This document shows, piece by piece, positions 34,093 to 44,655 of a stretch of DNA of 44,773 bases. Origin of the DNA: Melampsora larici-populina 98AG31. Its lineage: Eukaryota > Basidiomycota > Pucciniomycetes > Pucciniales > Melampsoraceae. Each line of letters starts with the position of its first letter. Position 1 is the first letter of the stretch. The notes beneath the pieces are model-generated. The model made no database searches and was not told the DNA's origin. It saw only the letters and a list, made by a program, of their open reading frames with translations. The stretch covers positions 1,301,548 through 1,346,320 of the forward strand of contig NW_006768779.1 in the NCBI RefSeq assembly GCF_000204055.1. The letters run 5' to 3'. The translations under genes and the position numbers were made by a program.

Positions 34093-36643
34093 ATGTCATC
34101 CAACGTTGAACGTGGCCAAGATGCTCGTCTGAGGGGGAATGCTTTCTATAAAGCTTACCAATTTAGTAATGGTAAGATTCATAATCTTTCCACGCGATCT
34201 CGTCGACCCTTTTCTCATCTCCTTATGGCAGAGCACTGATTATGCATAAACTGGTTGATAGCCATTAAAGCCTACAAAGTAGCTGCAGCACTGACCCCAT
34301 CGGACCCGGCACCCCTATCGAACCTTTCTGCGGTCACTTTTGAGACAGGAGATTATGAGAAAAGCGTACAATTTAGTACCGATGCTCTAGCTCTCTTGGC
34401 AGAAGAACCTGATGACGATCCTCGAAAGCAAAAGCTGCTTACTCGTTTAACGAAGGCCAAACGATACCAATCCGAACCTGACGACTCTATTCCAAAACAA
34501 TCACTTCGGGATACCACTTTGTACTTGCCGAGATATAGGCCTAGCTTGACTAACGACAGGGCTTACTACCCTATTGGCCACGATGATCCAGAGTCGCTGT
34601 ACCGACCAGCTCTTGAAAGAACCACAAAGGACGCCAAAGTTGTGTCGTTTATGTTCTGCGGGGTAGGCGATGCTCGTAACATGCTGCAAACCATACTAGA
34701 ATATAGTCCGGACCCTATGAAGCCTTACAACTCTCGCAAGGCTGATCAGAAGCTTCATATGACTATTCTGGATGTCAGCCAAGCTATAATCGCACGAGAC
34801 TTGATCTTGTTTGCCCTCTTGGATGATATCTCTCTGATCATGTCAATGCCTGATGAGGAGAAGCTCAGGCCCGACAACGGAAATCCCTACACTATCATCG
34901 AGACACTCGATACAATATCATATTTTTATATGGCTTCAGTTATGCCTGCTTATGCTTGGAACCGAATTCGAGGAATCATTCAGCGACTCCTGGATGCCTT
35001 TGACAACTCTAAGCAACCGATATCTTGGGTTCACATTCCTCCCGCGGCCCAGGCTGCTGTCCGACCTAGTCTTGAAGCTTGGAAACGAGGGCCAACTGAG
35101 TGCTATTCAACTAAAATCTTTCGCGAGGCCACACAAGAAGGTTACCTCCAAACAAGGATGGGCGTAATGAGCATGTCCGGAGGCATGGACCTAGAATCAC
35201 AATTATCATTTTCCCACCTCAAGTTCGATCAACGTGCCTTCAAAGACATGGCAATCGTCTTACCTGACGATGATTTGCTAGCCCAACACGATCCCCAGGT
35301 AGTGGCAATCATCGAGGCCTATCGAAAGAAGGTCAAAGGTGCCCAGGAGCGTTTATCTTCGCACATTGACAAAACTTGGAAACCCAACATCACCCTGGTC
35401 GACGTTGTGTTTGAGAGCGAAAACACCAAGCCTGGATGTCAACCGCGCCCAGACTTGGGTATTTCACCCTTTCAAGTCCTCGGGAGCCTTATGAAAGACA
35501 CTGCGCAGGCACCAGCAGTACTCGGACTAGAGACTCTCATCATGGTTGCAGAAAATTATTTTATGACAATGGGAGGAGCTATTGCTAGTCTTCGCGACTG
35601 CATGATGGTAGAGGTTTGCGTTGGAGAGATGGCCGATCGCCTCGAACGAATACAATACCAAATCCTTGACCGACCCACGGAAACCAAATCTAATGATTTC
35701 TTGTTGTCCTCAAAGTGGCCGCATAAATATCACATGATCCACATGAGCAATGTCCCGTAAGTCTATATCTCATTTCATCCTTTACCACCCAAGTAATCTA
35801 ACTGATATCATCAATAGTGATTACGTGGGTGGTCCTTTCACCGCCTTCCTATACGGTGTGCCGATCCTCGTCTAACCCAACCATTGTCTTTGCTCCTCTC
35901 AATATGACCGCGTTTATTCGCTTACTGGAGCATGTGTCTGGATTGGGATACCCAGCTCACTGGATTTCAAATTTGATCGACTCAATCTTGTCGGGCGTGA
36001 TCACCACCAATGCCCGTCCACCATCGCGAGTGGTCAGTTTGATTGGATATATGATCTGAATCCCCTTTTGATTGTTTACTGATTTTCTATGAGATGACAG
36101 GTCCTCACAACAGGAGACGTCGACACAGCGCACCCGACACAATCTTTCTGCACAAAACCATGGCTCATGGAGTTTGCAACCCTGATCGGACTATGGCGCT
36201 CGATCTTACCCGTCGGAATTGTCGTCCCTTCCGCCGTTCCTCGTGTAGATGATATTATGCAGTACACCGTTAAGTTTCCTGGCTTGAAGATCTGGGATGC
36301 TCGAGCCCCACACTCGATGCTAGTATTCCACAATGAACAGAAATTCGGAGAGTTGCCTAAAAAATTACGATCAATTCTTATCAATGATATAAACGATAAT
36401 AATTCCAAGTCAAAAGCCCTCAAAGATTGTGTACGTTGTATGAGCACATTCCGATGGAGTTTTAAAGCCGAGGAAGCTACATTTTGGATATCAAAAGATG
36501 CCTTTGAAGAGATGAAAGAATGGGTCGTTTCTGTATGGAGAACTGATTCATGGGAGCAGGAGGGTAAGGGAGTGAAGTTGGGAAAGTCAGTTGTTAAAAC
36601 AAAGTGTTGGGGAGAATGGGAAGATTCACTGATCACGATGTAG
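34093..36643 (+). CDS. TPR plus DUF4470-type protein gene, apparently disrupted by internal deletions
   Basis: Exons seen: 34093-34171, 34262-35756, 35818 onward, and 36101-36643. The first 524 codons are intact. Residues about 8-75 form a TPR-like helical repeat (GNAFYKAYQFSNAIKAYKVA...). From about 154 there is a DUF4470-type domain (VSFMFCGVGDARNMLQTILE), known from fungal MYND-type proteins and the N-terminus of dynein assembly factor DNAAF3. Exon 3 starts well (PDYVGGPFTAFLYGVPILV) but meets TAA at 35873-35875. The continuing family sequence (IVFAPLNMTAFIRLLEHVSG) resumes in another frame at about 35884, then runs normally through intron 36033-36100 to the stop at 36643. The decayed copy at 38190-39772 keeps about 330 bp exactly at this point and about 230 bp more in exon 4. 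Either this locus is a pseudogene with deletions, or a 543-aa truncated protein is made, or the assembly is wrong here. Confidence 0.7.
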
Positions 36644-36857
36644 ATTCAATTTATCACAAAAATGTAGCAGGTACAGTACACTCACTTTTTTCTCAGTTTC
36701 ATCAGGTTTAATCACAGAAATTGATCTTGTACAATCAACAAACAATTGATATCCTTTTCTAGAACTTTATTTTGCAATCACTTGCTTGGATGTTCAAAAG
36801 TTGCCATTGGCAATTCAGCTATCAGGGGACAATCATCTGTATCCCTAGGCTTGCATT
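36644..36857. other. 3' region of the DUF4470-type gene
   Basis: Short AT-rich stretch following the stop codon; no gene. Confidence 0.4.
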
Positions 36858-37270
36858 CAGGGGGCGCAGGTCAAAAATTTCACGGTCTTTTCTTGCAAAA
36901 AAGGGGGAAGCTTTGATGGTAAAGTACAACAAAAAACCTTCCTGTTTTGTAAAACAAGATGGTCAGCAATGGTCAACAGCAATAAACTGCTTCTTGAGAA
37001 ACCATAAATCCATAATTTGTTTTCTTTTGTGTTTGCTACTTATTACATCAGTCTTGACACTTCTCTTTGCTTTTTCACCTCACATTGCTTGTCTCTTTGT
37101 TTATAGTTGTTTGAGTTTTCTCATTGCTGTAAATTGATGTAAACTTGCTGCTTATAAAACTTTGGATGTTGTTAAAGGCATCCCAAACTCCTTAAGATTT
37201 AGGCAAAAATTTATGAAATCAGGAGTTTTTACAGTTCAAGCTGCAGAATTGATTGAACTGAGCACCCCTA
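36858..37270. mobile_element. Diverged second member of the foldback/MITE family
   Basis: The left end (cagggggcgcaggtcaaaaa, then cacggtcttttcttgcaaaa) matches the left end of the 27672 element (taggggggctcaagtcaaaa, then gcggccttttcttaaaaa). The right end read on the other strand is taggggtgctcagttcaatc. Length about 413 bp. TIRs are imperfect and no transposase is present, so it is an old, non-autonomous copy. Confidence 0.55.
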
Positions 37271-38189
37271 TTAGTTATTCACTTGAGAAACCTCTTGTGA
37301 TGATTTAAAAGAGCTTGCATTAAGGTCTGTTATATTGGTGAGCCTGAGACATCTTGCCCAATGCCAGAGGAGCCTTATGAGTATCATTTTTTTACAATTC
37401 TTATGATCTTCCCATAGTAGTTATTAAAGAATCTGTTTGTTCTTACTTGTGAGGGATGTTTTGCTTCTGAACCTTCCATCTAGTCTCCACCAGTTTCTTT
37501 GATACTCTTTCAGTTTTGATAACCATGTTCATTCCACAACTAGGTCTTGATGTCATTTGGCATGTCAATGTGCACAAGACATTTGAATCATATTTAACTG
37601 TGTTTTGGGTGTGTCAAGAAATCATTCAACTCCAGCAACTTCTTTGGGCCTATATTTTACATTGTAAAAATATAATGTGCTTTGATCCAGTTCCACCCTT
37701 TTTCAATAAACAAGTCTTTCAAAGATTTTCTAAACTGAAAACAGCCTCTTTCTGTTAGCAGCTTATGCTTGCTAAATATCCAACTATTGATTCATCATCC
37801 TCAAAGAAGCTGACAGATCAGTGCTGTCACAAACATGAAAAAGGAAGTCTGTCCTACAAAGTTCCTGACTATGCATTCAAACAGATTTCAACATTGGTGC
37901 CAGCCTCCGCAGAGTCTTTAGGTCAACAATTTTTCCAGATGAACTAGGAAATGGTAAGGTACTGCTGATTTGCAGAGCAATAGCTGTTGGTTGACCTGAT
38001 ATCAAAACCAAATAAATAAGTCTTGGCACAATATGTAAAGATCATCCCTGCAAATTCAGCACACAAGTTTCAAATTAAAGTCAATTCCAAAGGTCATTGA
38101 GTCCAAGACCATCTCAGACTGCAACAGAACCTTGATAGGTTGGTTTTCACAGAACAAATTACTTGAGTTGTTGTCAGTCTTTGTGCAAA
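37271..38189. other. CpG-depleted decayed sequence
   Basis: Almost no CG dinucleotides and no coding frames with support. It may be the more decayed 5' part of the duplicated DUF4470-type gene, but similarity is too weak for me to align it by eye. Confidence 0.4.
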
Positions 38190-39772
38190 TGAATAAGGGT
38201 GCAACTGAAGAGATGCAAAATCAAACTCTTAACTACTGCACTGAGACTGAATGCAATGATTGGTTCTTATTGTCAAAGTGGCCACATAAGTATTATGTCA
38301 TTCCCATGAGTCATATTCTGCAATCCAGGACCAGGGTATGGATTTCATCTTTCACTATATATGAGAGCAAGCCTTCTAATTGAAATTATCACTAGTTACC
38401 ACATCAGTGGTCCTTTCACATCCTTCCAATGTGCCTTCCTGGTCCCCAAACAAACAGGAATCACTTCATGCATCCTCCAAAAACCCTAAGAAATTGACAA
38501 CATCTCACAAAATTACTCTGAGTATCTTGCCATGCACAATTGTAAATTGGTCAGGTCCCACTTTCAGATGGAACCATTGACCCCAACTACCCAGAAGGGC
38601 CAGTGTCTGATGACTACATTGGAGTACTTGATCTGGGAGCAGATTCAACAGGAACCCTAGACCTTTGAGCGGTATATGCCACAGACAGACTTTATAAACT
38701 GGTGCTACACCCATTCACTCAAAATCTGCCTTCCTTACCCACATTCAAAGAATGAAGACATGTGTATTGTCTTTTCCCCCTCAATCTGACCACATTCCTT
38801 TGTTTGTTAAATCATGTGTCTGATTTGGGATACCCAGCTCACTGGATTTTGACTCTGATTGATCCTCCATCTTGTTGGGCAACATCACCACCACTGGCTG
38901 CCCTCTGCCACAAGTGGTCAGTTTGATCAATTGTGATATGACTAACTTTATGATTTTCCATTGATATACTATAAAACAGATCCTTAACCTAAAGGACATT
39001 GACACAGTATTGTGGGTGAAAGGAAGAAGCACAAAACCACAGACCAGGTATTTTGTAATTGCAACAACAAAAATTCAGATTCATCAATCCTAAGAAAACA
39101 ATAACTTCAAGATGTGGTCTGCTAAGGATAATTTCAAATAGACCTCAACAAGAGTACCTCAAATATATGTCACTCTGCCATATGAGTGCTTTTAGCTATG
39201 TGGGCAATCCTTTTTATAAATCACAATCAATTGATTCTTGCTTTCACCCACTATACACCCAGCACAAACCGTTTGCACAATACCATGGCTTCTGAAGTTT
39301 TTGACCCTCATCAGATTATGGTACTTGATCTTATTGGTTAGACTTGTTGTGTCTAATGATGGTTCTTTGGTAGAGGTACAGTAGACCATTGAGTTACCTG
39401 GTGTGGAGGTATGAGATGCTGCAGTGCCACATTCAATGCTAGTTTTGTACAATGAAAAGACATTTAGACAGTCTCTTAGAAAATTCAGATTCATGCTTGT
39501 TGATGCTTTGAAAGATCTGGATGGAAAGTTGGGTGCAGTCAGGGATTGGGGTGTACATGTATGAGCACATTCAATGGAATGTAAATGCTCAGGAAGCCAC
39601 CTGTTGGATACCCAAGTATGCTTTTGACAAGATGAATAGTTGGACCATTTCTGTCTGGAAAACCAATATGTGGGGAAAGGAGGTAAATTGGGTGAGGTTT
39701 GGAGGTGCAGTTGTAAAGAAGAGCTGTTGGAGAGAGTGGAAAGATCTGCCAAAAGTGATGTTCAATACATAA
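38190..39772 (+). pseudogene. Decayed, CpG-stripped duplicate of the TPR/DUF4470-type gene
   Basis: Colinear with the gene at 34093-36643 from near its exon 2 end to the stop. Matching landmarks: FLLSKWPHKYYVIPMSH (parent FLLSSKWPHKYHMIHMS), GPFTSF, LGYPAHWI-like sequence near 38830, the intron near 38920-38980, PWLLKFLTLIRLWYLIL (parent PWLMEFATLIGLWRSIL), and KKSCWREWKD near the end. The three frames are interrupted by many stops and frameshifts. Introns are kept, so it arose by DNA duplication, not from mRNA. I count two CG dinucleotides in about 1.6 kb, against up to eight per 60 nt in the parent; parent CG sites appear here as TG or CA. It retains a segment (about 38445-38760, readable pieces SEYLAMHNCKLVRSHFQMEP and FERYMPQTDFINWCYTH) that the parent lacks. 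Confidence 0.85.
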
Positions 39773-40301
39773 ATGGAAATCTCAAAATGGGAGAAGCAGT
39801 TGGTGTCCACACAGTCTGTTTTGCTTTGATTGCAGAAAGCTGATTTGCTCCAACCATTAAACTCATCAGTTACTCAGCCTTTACCACAGAATCACTTGCT
39901 TGGAGTCTGAAAGTTGGCATGCTTAATTCAGCTATCAAATGAAAGTAATATCTTGGATGTTAAGGTCTCACATAAGAAAAAACACTCTTTCCAATAAATG
40001 GGAATCTTTTTGTAGACAGTTCACCAGCTTGAATATCAAAATGAAAAACAATGTCTCAAACGTGCTAGCATCAAAAGGCAGACATTTTAACAAAAGCTCT
40101 TGGACCACAACTTTGTGTGTTAAGAAAGACGAATGTCAGCTTAGAATGATTTCATTTCATTACTTTTGTTTCTATGCCTTGTGATATATTTATTTTTTCA
40201 AATTTCATTTTGAATATTTTGCTATGTGTGTGTTTATATGTTTTCCATTTCTTATCTTTCAATTTTGTGTGTTGAAGTGGTTACATATCTGGGGTGTGGT
40301 G
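39773..40301. other. AT-rich spacer
   Basis: No gene seen; still CpG-poor. It ends at the target duplication of the GC-rich MITE. Confidence 0.45.
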
Positions 40302-40474
40302 TAGGGCTGAGGCCCGGACCTGCGAGCTCAGGGCCAGCCTCGCGACCAGACCCGGACCTGATGTGACCCGATGGCTTCCAAAAACAGCTCGGCTCACTCA
40401 GGGCAGGGCCAGAAGTCGAGCCCAGAGGCTTGGCAGGGGCAATGGGTGATGGTCGGGCCCGGGCCACAGCCCTA
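40302..40474. mobile_element. GC-rich hAT-like MITE, 173 bp
   Basis: Starts TAGGGCTGAGGCCCGGACC at 40302 and ends with ...gggcccgggccacagcccta at 40474, an imperfect terminal inverted repeat. Flanks are gtgtggtg (40294-40301) and gtgtggaa (40475-40482), 6 of 8 identical, which fits the 8-bp duplication of hAT elements. GC content is far above the surroundings. Too short to code for anything. Confidence 0.6.
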
Positions 40475-40526
40475 GTGTGGAAAAAACTTCTTTATTTTCT
40501 ATCATCACTTCAAAACCCCTCTCATA

Positions 40527-41759
40527 ATGCCGTCGAAACGCCCACCGGGCATCGACAAGGATAATCCATCACCTCACCCGAAAAACCCCCGACCGAATCG
40601 AAGCCCTGTGGACCCAACAGCGATGGAGGACGTTCTCACCTCCCTAGCAAACAACAACTCAGGATCTAATGACGCCCTACTAAAGACGGTCATCCAAATG
40701 TTATCAATGTTCATGGAGACAATTCAAAAACTTAATGATAAAATCGACAGACTGGAGGCCAAGAGAAACAAGATCGTGCCAGCTGCCTCAAACCCGATCA
40801 TCCTCCCCCAAACAAACCCTGCCACGTTGACGGACCGCCAACCAACTAGTAAAACGAGAGCCTGGACTAACCCCTACCCGAAACATCAAATAGTGACTGC
40901 CCCAAAACCACCTCCTAAAAACGCGGACATCAACAAATTCAAAGCGGCCACCCTAATCAGACACAAAACCCCCGGATTGGAACCCTTCAAAGGTATGAAG
41001 AGCTCGGAAATCGTACGAAGCATTAACTCAGCACTCACATCTCTAGACGCCAAGGTCAACGACTCCCCAGTTAAAATCCGTTGTGCAGAAGTCCTCAAAT
41101 CAGGTGATGTGCTCATGAATATGGACAACAGACTCATGAAGAACTGGCTCTTAGAAAACAAACACATCTGGACAAAGATGGCTCACAAGGACTTCGAGAC
41201 GACTCAAACTCGCTATCCAGTTCTATTCAACTTTGTACCTGCAGATGTGGATGTGAATGATGAAAACTTTCCGAAAAGACTCAGCTTAGAAAACGACATC
41301 CCTCTTGAAGCCATCCACTCAGTTAGATGGATCAATAACCCGGTGGACACTAAGAAGAAACAAGGCACTATTGTACTGAACTTACTAGACAAAGAACTCG
41401 CCCATAAAATCGAGAAAGGAGGCGGCCTTTACGTCGACTGTCACAGAATCAGAAGCAAACACTATGAGCAAGGACCGACGATGTGCTTTAACTGCCTAGA
41501 CCTATACCACACCCACACCTCTTGCAACAACCAACCGAGCTGCGCCAAATGTGGTGATGCACATAGCACACGAGACTGTGCAAACAACGACTTGGAACAA
41601 GTATGCGCCAGATGTCTTGATTTTGACAGCAAGAAAACAAACGAAAAGATCGACCAATTCACCCCCAAATATAACCACTCTCCCAAAAGCTTAACCTGCC
41701 CACTTCGCAATACACAACACAAAATCACCCCACAACAACTAAACGACAATGAGTTATAG
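40527..41759 (+). CDS. LINE ORF1, Gag-like nucleic-acid-binding protein with zinc knuckles
   Basis: 410 aa. Such ORF1 proteins bind the element's RNA and act as chaperones in the RNP. The N-terminus is P/K/N-rich and disordered. A short coiled coil lies at about 53-85 (MLSMFMETIQKLNDKIDRLE). A folded middle part follows. Two zinc knuckles are visible: CX2CX4HX4C at 320-333 (CFNCLDLYHTHTSC) and CX2CX3HX4C at 339-351 (CAKCGDAHSTRDC), followed by a CARC pair at 360-363. The frame is intact. Its stop codon (41757-41759) overlaps the start of ORF2 by 11 nt, in a different frame. Confidence 0.88.
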   Translation: MPSKRPPGIDKDNPSPHPKNPRPNRSPVDPTAMEDVLTSLANNNSGSNDALLKTVIQMLSMFMETIQKLNDKIDRLEAKRNKIVPAASNPIILPQTNPATLTDRQPTSKTRAWTNPYPKHQIVTAPKPPPKNADINKFKAATLIRHKTPGLEPFKGMKSSEIVRSINSALTSLDAKVNDSPVKIRCAEVLKSGDVLMNMDNRLMKNWLLENKHIWTKMAHKDFETTQTRYPVLFNFVPADVDVNDENFPKRLSLENDIPLEAIHSVRWINNPVDTKKKQGTIVLNLLDKELAHKIEKGGGLYVDCHRIRSKHYEQGPTMCFNCLDLYHTHTSCNNQPSCAKCGDAHSTRDCANNDLEQVCARCLDFDSKKTNEKIDQFTPKYNHSPKSLTCPLRNTQHKITPQQLNDNEL

Positions 41760-44655
41760 GTACGATCAACAAGCATCCAACAGACCAACTTCTCCTCAAT
41801 GCTCCCTGAACGAAGACGACCAACTAGATCTTTGTAGCTCACTATCGGACCCCCCTTTTTCCCTCAACGAAATTTCTTTCCTTCACTTTAATTGTCACAA
41901 CTCTATGCAACACACACACGAAGCCCTCACTCACACGCAATACTCCATTTTATCCCTCCAAGAACCTTGGTTCAACAATCACTCTTTATCTTTTCCACAC
42001 CACGAAGCCTGGAACTGCTATTCAGCCTATGACTATCACCCCACAGGCTGGTCTGACAGACCGAGATTATGCATTTACATTTCTAAATTAATTCCTACAG
42101 CCCAAATATCGGTCCTTCCCAGCCTATCAGACATAGTCCTGGGCATTGACATCAAAGAACCGTCCTCAACCCAAACCAAAGTTCGAATAATTTCTTGGTA
42201 CAACCCCCCGGGCTCGCTCAGAGGCCTCTTAACACTAGAACATTGGTTGAACAAAAACCACAGAAGACAACTACCAACCATCATCATGACCGACTCGAAT
42301 TTACACCACCCCTCATGGAACCCACCACAATACACCTCAAACGACACCCAGGCCAGGAAGTTAATACACCTTCTGAGCTCCAAAGGCTTTAAACTAGTGT
42401 CTCCAAGAGGTGTGCCGACTTGTTTCTCCAAAGGAACACAAGCTACCACCATTGACCTTGTTTGGGCTAGCTGGAACCTCACGAAACAGGTGTTAAGCTG
42501 TAAAGTACTAACCAACACTCTAGCCTCAGATCATTTCCCTATTGAAACCGTCTTAGACCTTGGCCTGATCCCCCCAACGACTTCACATATTTCTTTAAAC
42601 ATGACTAACATTGATCCTTCTCTCCTATGTAGCACGATAACAATGCAACTAACGCACCAATCGTCAGCTTACCGCACCTCTAGTGACATCGATACAGCAA
42701 TCGCCACCTTATCGACCATCTTACTTGAATCGGCCCAAAAACAAGGCAAAAAGGTCAAAACCAGGATCAGCAAATATAAAAGTTGGTGGGACAAAGACAT
42801 CTTGAACCCGATCCTCAAAAACCGGAACCGTGCCCGAAAGTGGTGGCTGAAAACCCACCTACCGGAAGCCCACAAGTGCTACGAGGATTGGCAAAGCTTC
42901 TTCCGAGAACAAGTATTGAAAGTCAAAATCCTCCACTGGAAAACGTTCCTAGCAAACTGCTCAGGAAACGATTCGTTCAAAGCTTTTCGTTATGTGAAGG
43001 CTAAGTCCACAGGCGACATAGCCCCCCTGAAGAAACCTGACGGAACCATAGCCACGAGTAAAGAAGAACAGTCTCAGCTCCTGTACTATGGCACTTCAGT
43101 AGCCCACATCGAAGCGGACCTTTCAGATATCCCTCCGGCCAGGGTTAACTATCCGGCCAACCATCTCGCCTTCCCAGAACTCACTCAGGACGAACTCACA
43201 AGAATTATCGAGGCCCTCCCAAATCAAAAGGCAAACGGGGGCGATCAGATTTCAAACGAGCTCATAAAGGCCGCTTTACCAGCTATCATCGACGAACTCT
43301 GCCGTATTTTCAATGCATGTTTTGGACTAGGCTACTTCCCAAATCCTTGGAGAACAGCTGTGACGATAATCATCAGGAAAAACGGAAAGGATTCCTACTC
43401 AGAACCTAATGCTTACAGACCAATAGCTCTACTGAGCTGCCTCGGGAAAATTCTTGAGAAGGTAATTACTAGTAGAATCACCTACTGGGCAGAAACTAGG
43501 AACAAATTGGCAATTGGACATATGGGAGGAAGACGCCAAAGATCCACGGACGACGCATTACTGGTCCTCACCTCGTGGATAAAAGAAAAGTGGAGGAACA
43601 ACGAGTTTGTCACTGCCCTCTTCCTTGACGTGAAATCTGCTTACCCATCGGTTCATAGGGAAAGGCTCATCCATACCCTCAAAACACTAAACTGCCCCGA
43701 GTACCTTGTCCGGTTGACTCAAGGATTCCTATCAGAAAGATCCACCAACTTACGCCTACAAGATTTCCTGTCGGATAAGTTCAATATTGAAAACGGGCTA
43801 CCCCAGGGATCCCCTTTGTCAGTCATTCTCTACATAATCTATAACTCAAGCCTCCTAGGCCAAGGGATACTCAAACCATCGTCACGAGCGCTCTCGATCG
43901 GCTTCATTGACGATGTGGTCCATGTAGTTGCTTCCAAATCACTGGAGACCAACATGACAGAACTTCAACAACGAGCTTCAGAATCATTGAGGTGGGCCAA
44001 CACTCATGGAGCGATTTTCGATAAGAAAAAAGCACAACTGATCCACTTTACCAACAAACGAGTCAAAGACCTACCAGGCTTCAAGTTCGGGGAGGTGCAA
44101 CTACAACCGGAGCAAAAAGTGAAGTGGCTGGGTATCTGGTTTGATATGAAACTACTCTTCAACGATCACCTTAACCACATTAAAAAAGTGGGAGTATTCA
44201 CGATTCACCAATTACAAAGGCTCAACAAATGCTATTCTGGACTCTCACCGGGCGAGATTAAGAAGCTGACCCTCTCAATCCTACTACCAAGAATACTCTA
44301 TGGTAGTATAGTGTGGCTAACGAATAGGACACACATCAAAGCGGGAAAGATACTCTTGCAACTCCAGAACACGGCTTTCCGGGTGATTCTAGGAGCCTTC
44401 AAGGGCACATCTACGGACCTTCTCAACCACGACGCGTACATTACACCTTTCACGATGATAGCCACAAGACGTCATCACGGCTTCCTAATGAAAAGACTGT
44501 CGGCTCCGGACGATCACCCCTCGGCAATATTCATTCGACACGAACTCAACCTGAAATCGACAAAGCACAAAGGACCAATTCAAGATGTCCTGAATTTCAC
44601 CGACTTACTCATACTGACTAAGGAAAAACTAGAAACTATCTTGCTCACGCTCTAG
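41749..44655 (+). CDS. LINE ORF2, endonuclease and reverse transcriptase, frameshifted near the C-terminus
   Basis: 968 aa as read. The AP-type endonuclease covers about 42-275: LHFNCHNS (Asn), LQEPWF (Glu72), TDSNLHHPSW, TTIDLVWAS and SDHFPIE (Asp-His at 261-262). The reverse transcriptase covers about 480-800: NAYRPIALLS, FLDVKSAYPSV (first catalytic Asp), GLPQGSPLS, and FIDDVVHV, which carries the two further Asp residues (FxDD box). It then has the usual thumb/C-terminal region. The frame ends at TAG 44653-44655, but a different frame opens at about 44622 and stays open to the window end (reading NYLAHALVPWTRNL onward), where an RNase H domain is expected. So a single frameshift around 44622-44640 separates the C-terminus. 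It begins with ATG AGT TAT AGG overlapping the ORF1 stop, which suggests termination-reinitiation. Confidence 0.9.
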   Translation: MSYRYDQQASNRPTSPQCSLNEDDQLDLCSSLSDPPFSLNEISFLHFNCHNSMQHTHEALTHTQYSILSLQEPWFNNHSLSFPHHEAWNCYSAYDYHPTGWSDRPRLCIYISKLIPTAQISVLPSLSDIVLGIDIKEPSSTQTKVRIISWYNPPGSLRGLLTLEHWLNKNHRRQLPTIIMTDSNLHHPSWNPPQYTSNDTQARKLIHLLSSKGFKLVSPRGVPTCFSKGTQATTIDLVWASWNLTKQVLSCKVLTNTLASDHFPIETVLDLGLIPPTTSHISLNMTNIDPSLLCSTITMQLTHQSSAYRTSSDIDTAIATLSTILLESAQKQGKKVKTRISKYKSWWDKDILNPILKNRNRARKWWLKTHLPEAHKCYEDWQSFFREQVLKVKILHWKTFLANCSGNDSFKAFRYVKAKSTGDIAPLKKPDGTIATSKEEQSQLLYYGTSVAHIEADLSDIPPARVNYPANHLAFPELTQDELTRIIEALPNQKANGGDQISNELIKAALPAIIDELCRIFNACFGLGYFPNPWRTAVTIIIRKNGKDSYSEPNAYRPIALLSCLGKILEKVITSRITYWAETRNKLAIGHMGGRRQRSTDDALLVLTSWIKEKWRNNEFVTALFLDVKSAYPSVHRERLIHTLKTLNCPEYLVRLTQGFLSERSTNLRLQDFLSDKFNIENGLPQGSPLSVILYIIYNSSLLGQGILKPSSRALSIGFIDDVVHVVASKSLETNMTELQQRASESLRWANTHGAIFDKKKAQLIHFTNKRVKDLPGFKFGEVQLQPEQKVKWLGIWFDMKLLFNDHLNHIKKVGVFTIHQLQRLNKCYSGLSPGEIKKLTLSILLPRILYGSIVWLTNRTHIKAGKILLQLQNTAFRVILGAFKGTSTDLLNHDAYITPFTMIATRRHHGFLMKRLSAPDDHPSAIFIRHELNLKSTKHKGPIQDVLNFTDLLILTKEKLETILLTL

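Noticed and set aside
42075..42518. 147-aa minus-strand ORF inside LINE ORF2
   Set aside because: It is an antisense shadow of the endonuclease domain; the plus frame has all catalytic motifs.
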